Source: Candidatus Woodwardiibium gallinarum (GTDB lineage: Bacteria; Bacillota; Clostridia; Oscillospirales; CAG-382). From it: a stretch of DNA of 64,000 nucleotides. Position numbers and translations under genes: made by a program. Positions 34,669-41,995 of this stretch are shown here, one piece after another. Below the pieces are notes generated by a model that saw only the letters and a program-made list of their open reading frames with translations, searched no databases and was not told where the DNA came from. Numbering within the stretch: the stretch's first letter is position 1; every line of letters begins with the position of its first letter. The stretch is taken from the NCBI GenBank assembly GCA_904419545.1, contig CAJFRY010000001.1, forward strand, positions 124,001 to 188,000, given 5' to 3'.

Positions 34669-36714
34669 ATGGATAAATACGACAGCTTTATAGGCAAGGT
34701 GCTCGACGGGCGGTATAAAATACTGGAAGTGCTGGGCGTAGGCGGTATGGCGTTCGTCCTCAAGGCAGAGGACCTGATGATGAACCGGGTCGTCGCCATC
34801 AAGATTCTCAACGACCAGTATAACGGCGACGAGCAGGCCGAAACACGTTTTATCAACGAGTCCAAGGCCGTCGCGATGCTTTCTCATAAGAATATCGTCA
34901 GCGTGTATGATGTCGCTATCTACCCCGATATGAAATATATCGTGATGGAGTATCTTGACGGGATCACGCTTAAAGAATATCTTGATAAAAAGGGCGCTCT
35001 GCCTTGGAAGGAGGCCTGCATTTACATCGGGCAGGTTCTTCGTGCGCTTGAGCACGCGCACAGTAAGGGCGTGATTCATCGGGACATTAAGCCCCAGAAT
35101 ATTATCCTCCAGAAAAACGGGGAAATCAAGGTTACGGATTTCGGCATTGCCAAGCTGCCGAACGATTCCTCGCTGACAACCACGGAAAAAGCCATCGGCA
35201 CCGTTTATTACATCAGCCCTGAGCAGGCCAGCGGAAAAGAAACGAGCTTTTCCTCGGATATTTATTCCGTTGGTGTGATGCTCTATGAGGCGCTTACGGG
35301 ACGGCTGCCCTTTGTGGCGGAAAGCCCGGTGACGATTGCGCTGATGCAGATCAATGACCAGCCTACGCCGCCTAAGGAAATCAACGATCAGATCCCTCTC
35401 GGTGTGTCGCAGATCGTGATGAAGGCGATGCAGAAGGATACTGCGGCGCGGTTTGCCACCGCGCATGGTATGGTCAAGGCGCTCGACTGCGTGCTCCGTG
35501 ACCCCGAGGTTGTGTTCACAGACAATGCCATTGCCGCTGAGAACAGTAAAGATCATAAATTGATCAATATCAATCAAATCGCGACCGGTGAGCTTGGCGA
35601 ATTCAAGCTCGAACCCGATAATGAACAGAAGCGGGAAGAAAAGCCGAAGCCGCCCAAAAAAAAGCGGAAGATTCGCGAGGAATGGCAGAGCCGCTCTCTG
35701 TTCCCGATCATTACAGGCGTGTTTTTGGCGTTTTTTACCGTGGCCATTTGTGTCGTCGCCTATCTGGGTTATAAATGGCTGCCCAGCCTGTTTGAGCCTG
35801 CGACAGACGATTCGTTTTATGTCGATGACTTTGTCGGCCGGATTTATAATGACGAGTTGGCGGCGGCTATGCGGGACGAAAAATACAGCGTCACGCTCAA
35901 GGACGGGTATAATCAGAATTATCCTAACGGCGCCGTGCTGGTGCAGGACCCTACCTCAGGGCCGAAAAATGTTACCGGCTCCTATTGTAAAATTACCCTG
36001 ACCATCAATCGGCTGTATGAGGATGTGCAGGTTCCCAATGTGCGCTATTGGAGGTCCAGAGACGCGAAGAAGCAGCTTGAGGATCTCGGATTTCGTGTGA
36101 TTACGGAGCATGTCAACGACGCCTATATACAGTCCGACCAAGTGATTCGCACCTCTCCCGAGATCGGGGAAACACTCCGCACCGGGGATACGATTACGCT
36201 TTATGTGTCGGACGGGCCGGGGAATGTCTACGCGGGTACGATGATCAATGTTGTCGGCCTGCAGGTGGAGGACGCTGCTTCGCGTCTGCGCGGGCTGTTT
36301 TACAGCGTCAAGATTGTTGAAGAGGAATCGCAGGAACCCGACGGCAAGGTTTTGCGTCAGAACATTGCAGAGGGCACCAAAGATTTGGAAGCGTGGACGC
36401 TTGTCGAATTGACGGTGAGCAAATACGTGGAAAAGAGTACCGTTACCGTGCCTGACCTCTTTGGACTGGAAGCAGAGGAAGCCATCCGCCGGATTGCGGA
36501 GGAAGGGCTTACCTTCAATGAAATCTTTACTGAGCCGTCTACCTATAAGAGCGGCACCGTGATCGACCAGAGCCTGGAGCCTAATACCGAGGTCGAGCCG
36601 GGCACACCCATTGATATTGTGATTTCGGAACCCGCTGCGGACGAACCGTCCGATGATCCGTCGATACCGGCCGAGCCGTCGGACGATTCGTCGTCCGACA
36701 GCTCGGATACATAG
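34669..36714 (+). CDS. PASTA-domain Ser/Thr protein kinase (PrkC/Stk type)
   Basis: A 681-residue membrane kinase sensing muropeptides or lipid II. The kinase domain (residues about 12-270) has the glycine loop GVGGMAFV, lysine in VVAIKIL, catalytic VIHRDIKPQN (about 136-145) and DFGIAKL. A basic juxtamembrane stretch precedes one membrane segment at about 345-369. Outside lie four PASTA units (beginning near DDFVGRIYN, VPNVRYWRS, INVVGLQVE and VPDLFGLEA), of which the first is divergent, then a Ser/Asp/Pro tail. ATG 34669 has AAGAAAGGA upstream; a longer frame to 34567 overlaps the phosphatase gene. Confidence 0.97.
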   Translation: MDKYDSFIGKVLDGRYKILEVLGVGGMAFVLKAEDLMMNRVVAIKILNDQYNGDEQAETRFINESKAVAMLSHKNIVSVYDVAIYPDMKYIVMEYLDGITLKEYLDKKGALPWKEACIYIGQVLRALEHAHSKGVIHRDIKPQNIILQKNGEIKVTDFGIAKLPNDSSLTTTEKAIGTVYYISPEQASGKETSFSSDIYSVGVMLYEALTGRLPFVAESPVTIALMQINDQPTPPKEINDQIPLGVSQIVMKAMQKDTAARFATAHGMVKALDCVLRDPEVVFTDNAIAAENSKDHKLININQIATGELGEFKLEPDNEQKREEKPKPPKKKRKIREEWQSRSLFPIITGVFLAFFTVAICVVAYLGYKWLPSLFEPATDDSFYVDDFVGRIYNDELAAAMRDEKYSVTLKDGYNQNYPNGAVLVQDPTSGPKNVTGSYCKITLTINRLYEDVQVPNVRYWRSRDAKKQLEDLGFRVITEHVNDAYIQSDQVIRTSPEIGETLRTGDTITLYVSDGPGNVYAGTMINVVGLQVEDAASRLRGLFYSVKIVEEESQEPDGKVLRQNIAEGTKDLEAWTLVELTVSKYVEKSTVTVPDLFGLEAEEAIRRIAEEGLTFNEIFTEPSTYKSGTVIDQSLEPNTEVEPGTPIDIVISEPAADEPSDDPSIPAEPSDDSSSDSSDT

Positions 36715-36719
36715 GATGT

Positions 36720-37616
36720 ATGATGTCGCATTTTGACGGAAGGGTTCGAAAGGATAACGCCGGCTTATTTACTGTCGAAACGCCGGACGGCACGCTGCTC
36801 TGCTGCCGTGCTGCTACCCGTCTGCGGAACGACGGGAAGAATGTTAAGCCCGGAGATCTTGTCTGCGGCGAGGACAATGGTGACGGCACCGGTTTTATCA
36901 CTGAGGTTCGGCCGCGGCGGAACGACTTCCTCCGTCCGTCGGTCTGCAACATTGATTTGCTGGTCATTGCCGTTTCTGCGACAACTCCGGCTACGCCGTT
37001 GTATAATATCGATAAGCAGACTGCGCTTGCCGCGCTCAACGATGTGGATTGCTGTATCGCCGTGACCAAGTGCGATACGGAGCCGGACGGCATGCAGTCG
37101 GCGCTTCTCCGCCGTATTTATACGCAGGCCGGCTGTAAGGTGGTCGTCACTTCTGCCGTGACGGGGGAGGGGGTCGACACGCTGCGGCAGCGTCTCGAAG
37201 GATGCGTCAGCGCCTTTTCGGGGGCGTCGGGCGCAGGGAAATCCAGCCTGCTGAATGCACTGTATCCCGCTTTTGCAGCGCAGGTGGGCGAGATCAGCGG
37301 TCGGATCTCCCGCGGTAAGAATACGACGCGCCTGACCGAATTGTTCAAAGCGGGACAATCGACCTATATTGCCGATACGCCGGGTTTCACGATGCTGGAC
37401 CTCGTGCGATATGATATCATTCCGTTGGAACGGATTCACGATGCATTTCCCGATTTGCGGCCGTATATGGACCGCTGTCGCTACCGCAAGTGCACCCACA
37501 CCGGTGAGGAAGGCTGTGCCGTTGCCGCCGCAGTGGAGCAGGGCTTGGCCGCTCGAGAGCGGTGGGAGAGCTTTTGCCGGATGTATGGAGAGCTGAAGGC
37601 AAAAAAACCTTATTAA
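36720..37616 (+). CDS. rsgA: Ribosome small-subunit GTPase RsgA
   Basis: RsgA is a late 30S assembly GTPase. The 298-residue protein has an OB domain, then a circularly permuted G domain in which TKCD (G4) precedes GASGAGKSSLLNAL (G1) and DTPGF (G3), and a C-terminal zinc-binding part with CRYRKCTHTGEEGC. It follows the PASTA kinase by 5 bp, as in many Firmicutes. The usual followers rpe and thiN are not here; thiN is found at 60.6 kb. Confidence 0.96.
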   Translation: MMSHFDGRVRKDNAGLFTVETPDGTLLCCRAATRLRNDGKNVKPGDLVCGEDNGDGTGFITEVRPRRNDFLRPSVCNIDLLVIAVSATTPATPLYNIDKQTALAALNDVDCCIAVTKCDTEPDGMQSALLRRIYTQAGCKVVVTSAVTGEGVDTLRQRLEGCVSAFSGASGAGKSSLLNALYPAFAAQVGEISGRISRGKNTTRLTELFKAGQSTYIADTPGFTMLDLVRYDIIPLERIHDAFPDLRPYMDRCRYRKCTHTGEEGCAVAAAVEQGLAARERWESFCRMYGELKAKKPY

Positions 37617-37634
37617 GAGAAAGAGTGAGTATTC

Positions 37635-38264
37635 ATGTTTTTTGGGTATTACAATATAGCCAATCTCGTCACCCTGCTTGGACTGGTTTCGTCTGTCCTC
37701 GCCTGTTTCAACGCAATGAACGGCAACATTAAAATGGGTGTGGTTATGTTCCTGCTTGCCGGTCTTTGCGATATGTTTGACGGCAGGATTGCGCGGAGCC
37801 TGAAAATGCGCTCCGGCCGCGAGAAGCTGTTCGGCGTGCAGATCGATACGGTCTGCGATATGGTTTCTTTCGGTGTGACGCCCGTCATCATCGGATATGC
37901 GCTTGGTATGCGCGGCGTATTTGATATCCTCGTATTCCTTCTCTTTGCTGTCTGCGGCGGCGTACGGCTGGCTTATTTCAATACGCAGGCAATTGCGCGT
38001 CCCGATTTGAAAATGGATCATTTTACCGGTGTGCCGATTCCTTTCATCTGTTATGTGCTGCCTTTTCTTGTTCTGCTGATGTGCTTCGTCCCGTTTTCCG
38101 TGATGCGTGTCGTTCTTCCGATTGCGTATCTCCTCATTGCCTTCGGTTACATACTCAAAATCCGCATCGCAAAAATGTCGCTCCGCACCGGCTTGATTAT
38201 GGTCGCTGTTGAGGCTGCCTGCGTCCTCGGTCTGTTCCTCGCCGGCGATATACTTCTGGGATAA
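37635..38264 (+). CDS. pssA: CDP-diacylglycerol--serine O-phosphatidyltransferase
   Basis: A 209-residue polytopic membrane enzyme that makes phosphatidylserine. The CDP-alcohol phosphotransferase motif (D-x2-D-G-x2-A-R-x8-9-G-x3-D-x3-D) is seen in DMFDGRIAR followed by GVQIDTVCDMVS. Six or so hydrophobic segments follow the class plan. ATG 37635 has AGAAAGAG upstream. It is 18 bp after rsgA and may be its last co-transcribed gene. The head-group substrate is inferred from similarity to the PssA branch. Confidence 0.88.
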   Translation: MFFGYYNIANLVTLLGLVSSVLACFNAMNGNIKMGVVMFLLAGLCDMFDGRIARSLKMRSGREKLFGVQIDTVCDMVSFGVTPVIIGYALGMRGVFDILVFLLFAVCGGVRLAYFNTQAIARPDLKMDHFTGVPIPFICYVLPFLVLLMCFVPFSVMRVVLPIAYLLIAFGYILKIRIAKMSLRTGLIMVAVEAACVLGLFLAGDILLG

Positions 38265-38438
38265 ACCCGCGGCGTACTGAGAGGTTTTCGGCGGCGGCAT
38301 GTGGTTGAAAGAGAAACGTCCGGCCTTTTTGCTTCGCTTCGGAAACATATACTTGCGTGTGTCGATAAGGCATCTGCATTCGGATATAGAATGCATGCGC
38401 GGCCAAATCCCCCCAGCGTCTATAGAACTCGGAGCTTC

Positions 38439-38463
38439 GCGCCTGTCCGTAAAGGGCAGGCGC
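38439..38463 (+). terminator. GC-rich hairpin after pssA, possible weak terminator
   Basis: Arms GCGCCTGTCC and GGGCAGGCGC pair over ten bases with one G-T pair, with a short loop, followed by only three T residues. It lies 175 bases after pssA and just before the aquaporin remnant. Confidence 0.4.
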
Positions 38464-38499
38464 TTTGCGGATAAATAAATGAAGAGAAGCTGACGATTG

Positions 38500-39075
38500 A
38501 TGGATTCGTAGCGGAAGTACATTTCGGAACGGATGGGCACATTTGCTTTGCTCTTTATGGGCTGCGCTGCGATGCTTGTCAGGTGCAGTTTGGTCAACGG
38601 AGGAGGCTGTCTGCTTACCGCGCTTGCGTTCGGCCTTGGCATTATTGGCGAGCGTATTGTGTTGGAAGCATTTCCGGAGCTATGTAGCCCTGTCGTTTCT
38701 GTCGGCGTCCTGCTGCGCGGCGCAATGAAGGCCGGCCGTTCGTCGGTGTGGGCGTTCCGGCAAGGTCTTTACGGCTCCAATACGCTTGCAGGTGTCGGCA
38801 GAAGTGCGGCGTTCGACCGAGCGTGGAGATTTTGCCGACCTTTATTTTCGTGCCGGCTGTTCTTGGCGCGGCCTCGTAAACACAGACGCATGGCTCATCC
38901 GGCGGTCTGAACATCGGATTTACATTTTCGGCATCAGCCTCACCGGCACGTCCGTAAATCCTGCAAGGAGCATCGGACCCGCTGTTGCTGCGTTGCCGAA
39001 CTGCAAACGGAGCCGCCGGTCGGCGCGGCGGCAGTATATAAGTTTCCGGAAAATGAAAGCTTGAATCGGAAGGAT
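38500..39075 (+). pseudogene. Decayed aquaporin (AqpZ-type) gene
   Basis: Pieces of a MIP-family channel can be read in order across three frames. The first frame gives RKYISERMGTFALLFMGCAAM then LLTALAFGLG. A second gives AYCVGSISGAM, the normal position of the first NPA box, which is destroyed. The first frame then gives SPVVSVGVLLRGAMKAG. The second gives VEILPTFIFVPAVLGAAS, and the third gives FGISLTGTSVNPARSIGPAV, an intact second NPA box. The end EPPVGAAAVYKFPE needs yet another frame. A stop stands at codon 4 (38509-38511). This is a multiply frameshifted remnant that cannot make a channel. Confidence 0.85.
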
Positions 39076-39147
39076 CGCCTATTTTCGGTGTGTCTCAGAA
39101 TGAGGCGCACCGTATTTTTCGTTTGTTGATCGCCTGTTGTGAAACTT

Positions 39148-39200
39148 CTACCGCAGGTAGATGTCCAACGCTTGCGCGCAGCGCGCGGAACGGGTAAACT
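39148..39200 (+). promoter_or_regulatory. Possible promoter and operator of the XRE-PolC gene
   Basis: TTGCGC (39172-39177), a 17-base spacer and TAAACT (39195-39200) form a modest SigA-like promoter. Two inverted repeats lie on it: CTACC-gca-GGTAG (39148-39160) upstream, and GCGCGC-a-GCGCGC (39174-39186) overlapping the -35 and spacer. Such sites would suit autoregulation by the XRE domain encoded just downstream. The assignment is by position only. Confidence 0.4.
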
Positions 39201-39227
39201 AAAGACATCAAAAGGAGGTCGTGTTGT

Positions 39228-40664
39228 ATGAAAAACGATACATTCGGCTTTTTCCTGCGTGACTTGCGGGAGCAAAACGGCTTGTCGCAGTCGCAGCTCG
39301 GCAGGCTCGCGGGTGTTTCGGATAAGGCGGTTTCCAAATGGGAAAACGATACCGCGCGTCCGCAGAGCCGTCTGCTGTACCGACTGGCTTCCGTGCTCGG
39401 CGTTACCGTCGACGAGCTGCTGTCCTGCCGCCGCCGTCCGCCGGAAAACAAAGGGGAAGGGGTATGCAAAATGAAGGACGGCTTGTGGAAACAGGCGCAT
39501 CACGCGCTGCGCGTCCGGTATGGGGAAGCCTTGCCGGTCGGGGTCCTCAACCGCTATCTGAGCGAATTCGAAGCGCTGCGGATGACAGACGCCATCCTCT
39601 GCTTTGAGCTGCTCCGCCGCATTTCCGTGCGGGCCGCGGAGACAGGGGAGCACGTCCGCGCAAAGGGCGCCATCGGCTCGTCCTTTATCGCCTTTGTAAT
39701 GGGGGCGACCGAGGTCAATCCGCTGAAGGCGCATACCTTTTGTCCGAACTGCCGTCGCTTCGAGTGGGCCGGCGGTGTCCGCTGCGGCTGGGATATCCCC
39801 GAAAAGCGCTGTGCCTGCGGCACGCCGCTCCTTCGGGACGGCCACGACGTTCCGTTTGCGCCACTGCAGGAAACGGTGCACTGTCTGCGTCTGGACCTCT
39901 CGGTCTCTTATGGCGGCTGTAAAACAGTGCGGGAAACGGTTCGCTCGTTTTTCGCCGATGTCCCCGTCGTCACACTGCGCCGGAAAGCGTATCCGAAGCT
40001 GGAAACGCTGGTGGCGGTTACCGAAAATATCCCCGGCCTGACCGACGGACAAACCCTGCCGTTTGAAGAATACGGCATCCTGCTGCGGAACTGCCCCGCC
40101 GTTACGCTGATGCCGGACGCAGACCTGGACGCGCTCCGCCGCTTGGAGGCCGATACGGGAATATCCTGCCGTGCGGCTGTATTCGCCGTCCCGGAGGTGC
40201 TGGAAGCTGTCAGAGCGGGAGAGACGCAGGGTGTGCCGGAATTGTGCTCGGCGCAGTTTCGGGCAATCCTCGGCACGTCGCCATCGCCGACCTTTCACGA
40301 TGTGATTCAGGCGCTGGGGCTGCTGCACGGCGCCGGAGACACACATGACGGCCTGCCGCTGGCCGATGCAGTCGCGTATCGGGACGACATTTTTACGAAA
40401 ATCCAAAGCCGTATGGACGGTCCTTCCGGGTTCGCGTATAAGGTGATGCATGACGTTTCCCGCGGCGTCTATGCCAGGGGCGGGATGTCTGCCGAGCTGC
40501 AAAAACAGCTTTCGGCACTTGGCTTCGACGAGCGCTTCACGAACTCTCTTGCCGAGTCCCGCTTCATGTATCCCAAGGCGCATGGCGTGCTGTACGCCCG
40601 TTATGCGCTGCTGTTTTTGTATTTCAGGCTCCACTACCCGGAAAGCTTTCAAAAACGAATGTAA
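39228..40664 (+). CDS. XRE helix-turn-helix domain fused to a PolC-derived polymerase core, probably inactive
   Basis: A 478-residue protein. Residues 5-66 are an XRE-type helix-turn-helix (QSQLGRLAGVSDKAVSKWEN). From about residue 90 to the end it follows the catalytic region of Gram-positive DNA polymerase III PolC: YGEALP, KGAIGSSFIAFVMGATEVNP, the cysteine motif FCPNC and RCACGTPL (C172, C175, C195, C197), RDGHDVPF, then after a shortened middle TQGVPEL, ALGLLHGAGDTHDG, AVAYRDDIFTKI, AYKVMHDVSRG and FMYPKAHGVLYARYAL. Where PolC has PDIDLNFSG, this protein has CLRLDLSVS, and the LKLDILGH segment is lost, so polymerase activity is unlikely. AAGGAGG lies nine bases before ATG 39228. Confidence 0.88.
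   Translation: MKNDTFGFFLRDLREQNGLSQSQLGRLAGVSDKAVSKWENDTARPQSRLLYRLASVLGVTVDELLSCRRRPPENKGEGVCKMKDGLWKQAHHALRVRYGEALPVGVLNRYLSEFEALRMTDAILCFELLRRISVRAAETGEHVRAKGAIGSSFIAFVMGATEVNPLKAHTFCPNCRRFEWAGGVRCGWDIPEKRCACGTPLLRDGHDVPFAPLQETVHCLRLDLSVSYGGCKTVRETVRSFFADVPVVTLRRKAYPKLETLVAVTENIPGLTDGQTLPFEEYGILLRNCPAVTLMPDADLDALRRLEADTGISCRAAVFAVPEVLEAVRAGETQGVPELCSAQFRAILGTSPSPTFHDVIQALGLLHGAGDTHDGLPLADAVAYRDDIFTKIQSRMDGPSGFAYKVMHDVSRGVYARGGMSAELQKQLSALGFDERFTNSLAESRFMYPKAHGVLYARYALLFLYFRLHYPESFQKRM
39451..39473 (+). promoter_or_regulatory. Internal ribosome-binding site and ATG at the domain junction
   Basis: AAGGGGAAGGGG (39451-39462) is followed eight bases later by an in-frame ATG (39471), exactly between the XRE domain and the PolC-like part. 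Translation from here would give the PolC-like portion alone (397 residues). Whether it is used is unknown. Confidence 0.4.
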
Positions 40665-40699
40665 AAAAATGGGGACGCCCTTGATCAGTAGGACGTCCC
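40663..40699 (-). terminator. Intrinsic terminator of the minus-strand hydrolase gene
   Basis: On the minus strand GGGACGTCC and GGGCGTCCC form a stem around an AT-containing loop, followed by ATTTTTTT. It ends the metallo-beta-lactamase-fold gene and lies against the end of the XRE-PolC gene. Confidence 0.75.
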
Positions 40700-40709
40700 G
40701 CGCATTGCT

Positions 40710-41543
40710 TTACAGATCGATCTGCATTCCGTCATAGGCAGTCATAAAACCCAACTTTTCTGCTACCGGCACCAATTCGTCGTGAATCAGGCCGCTGTTG
40801 TGCGAGAAGTGGTTGATACATAGCTTTGTGTCCTTCCCGATGACGCCGACGGCTTCCAGCCGTTCCTTGGTCACCACGCAGCTATCCAGTCCCAGATGGC
40901 CGCCGCTGCTCTTGAGCTGTCCGAACGTGCAGTCGAAGGAAATGAAGTCCGCCTTCAGTTTGATGCTTTGCAGGTAATCGTAAACCTCGTCGAACAAAAG
41001 CCCCGTGTCGTGCAGATACAGCACCTTCGCACTGCCGTCGTCGATGAGGTAGAGATGGCCCACCTCATGCGGCATATGGTTGGCGGGCAGCGCCGTGACC
41101 GTGTAGCGGCCGAGCTGTGTCGGCGTGTAGAGGGACATTGCGTATGTATCCACGTATTTCCCGGGGTCCTCTTTGTAAAAGGATTTGTAGTGCTCCCAGA
41201 CTGAAAGCACCGCTTCGCTTGCGGCGATGGTGATTGTTTCCTGCGTCAGATCATGCGCGAATACGCCTTTGATGCGCATCAGCAGATCGGTCGGGGCAAA
41301 ATGGTCGGTGTGCGAATGCGTGACCAGCAAATAACGGCAGGCCGACAAATCCAGCCCGCAATGGAGCACATGATGATAGGAATCGGAAGGAAAATCGATG
41401 AGCAAATCATCATTGATGAGCGCCTGTGAACGCGTGCGGATGTTTCGTCCGCCCGCTTCGGCTGCGCGGCGGCAGTGGTCGCAGTTGCAGAATACGGCGG
41501 GCCAGCCCTCCGCCGCGGCGGTACCGAGGTATCTGAATTTCAT
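40710..41543 (-). CDS. MBL-fold metallohydrolase (PhnP-like)
   Basis: A 277-residue member of the metallo-beta-lactamase superfamily. It begins MKFRYLGTAAAEGWPAVFC and has a cysteine pair CNCDHC near residues 19-24, the metal motif HSHTDHF, later ligands in PANHM and LHDTG, and NHFSHN near the end. The Cys-rich start and order resemble PhnP, a cyclic phosphodiesterase, but the substrate is not certain. The start is ATG 41543; upstream in-frame sequence to 41663 overlaps the rpmE promoter region and looks non-coding. Confidence 0.85.
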   Translation of the reverse strand: MKFRYLGTAAAEGWPAVFCNCDHCRRAAEAGGRNIRTRSQALINDDLLIDFPSDSYHHVLHCGLDLSACRYLLVTHSHTDHFAPTDLLMRIKGVFAHDLTQETITIAASEAVLSVWEHYKSFYKEDPGKYVDTYAMSLYTPTQLGRYTVTALPANHMPHEVGHLYLIDDGSAKVLYLHDTGLLFDEVYDYLQSIKLKADFISFDCTFGQLKSSGGHLGLDSCVVTKERLEAVGVIGKDTKLCINHFSHNSGLIHDELVPVAEKLGFMTAYDGMQIDL

Positions 41544-41657
41544 AGCCTTTTCATCCTTTCGGTATGTGCAGGCGCGGCGTTTGATGCGCACGTCTGCCGG
41601 TTGGATATGAGTATATACGATTTTTCCGGAAAACGCAATATTTTTTGAAAAAAAGGC

Positions 41658-41686
41658 TTGCAATTTTCGAAGCGGTATGGTATACT
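41658..41686 (+). promoter_or_regulatory. SigA promoter of rpmE with extended -10
   Basis: TTGCAA (41658-41663), a 17-base spacer and TATACT (41681-41686), with TGG directly before the -10. It lies 34 bases upstream of the rpmE start. Confidence 0.85.
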
Positions 41687-41719
41687 GTTTCTCGTTAAGA
41701 TGAAAGCGAGGGATAAAGA

Positions 41720-41920
41720 ATGAAGCAGGGTATGCATCCGGAATACAAAGACACGGTAATCAAATGTGCGTGCGGTGCGGAGTATCCGACCAAGTCCACG
41801 AAGGATTCTGTCAAGGTTGACATATGTGCGAAGTGCCATCCGTTCTTCACCGGCAAGCAGAAGTTTGTCGATGCGGGCGGCCGCGTAGATAAATTCAAGA
41901 AGAAGTTCAACCTCGAATAG
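41720..41920 (+). CDS. rpmE: Ribosomal protein L31, zinc-binding type
   Basis: A 66-residue large-subunit protein, [19 protein letters not shown] at the start. It has the zinc form cysteines C16, C18, C36 and C39 (CAC and CAKC), so it is the zinc-containing paralogue; zinc-free copies replace it on zinc starvation in other Firmicutes. It has its own promoter and terminator and so is a single-gene unit. Confidence 0.97.
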   Translation: MKQGMHPEYKDTVIKCACGAEYPTKSTKDSVKVDICAKCHPFFTGKQKFVDAGGRVDKFKKKFNLE

Positions 41921-41940
41921 TCTTGCTTTGTATTTTTGGA

Positions 41941-41975
41941 GCAGCACAGGTTTTTTGCTTGTGCTGCTTTTTTTG
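41941..41975 (+). terminator. Intrinsic terminator after rpmE
   Basis: Arms GCAGCACA (41941-41948) and TGTGCTGC (41960-41967) form a perfect 8-bp stem followed by a run of eight T residues. It ends just before the ribosome-binding site of hflX. Confidence 0.9.
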
Positions 41976-41995
41976 TTTGTGAAAGGGGTGTTTTT

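Noticed and set aside
36765..38642. 625-codon minus-strand frame opposite rsgA and pssA
   Set aside because: It is the shadow of two well-supported genes and shows no domain.
38940..40652. 570-codon minus-strand frame opposite the XRE-PolC gene
   Set aside because: The plus-strand frame has clear XRE and PolC similarity and a strong ribosome-binding site; the antisense product is low-complexity in character.
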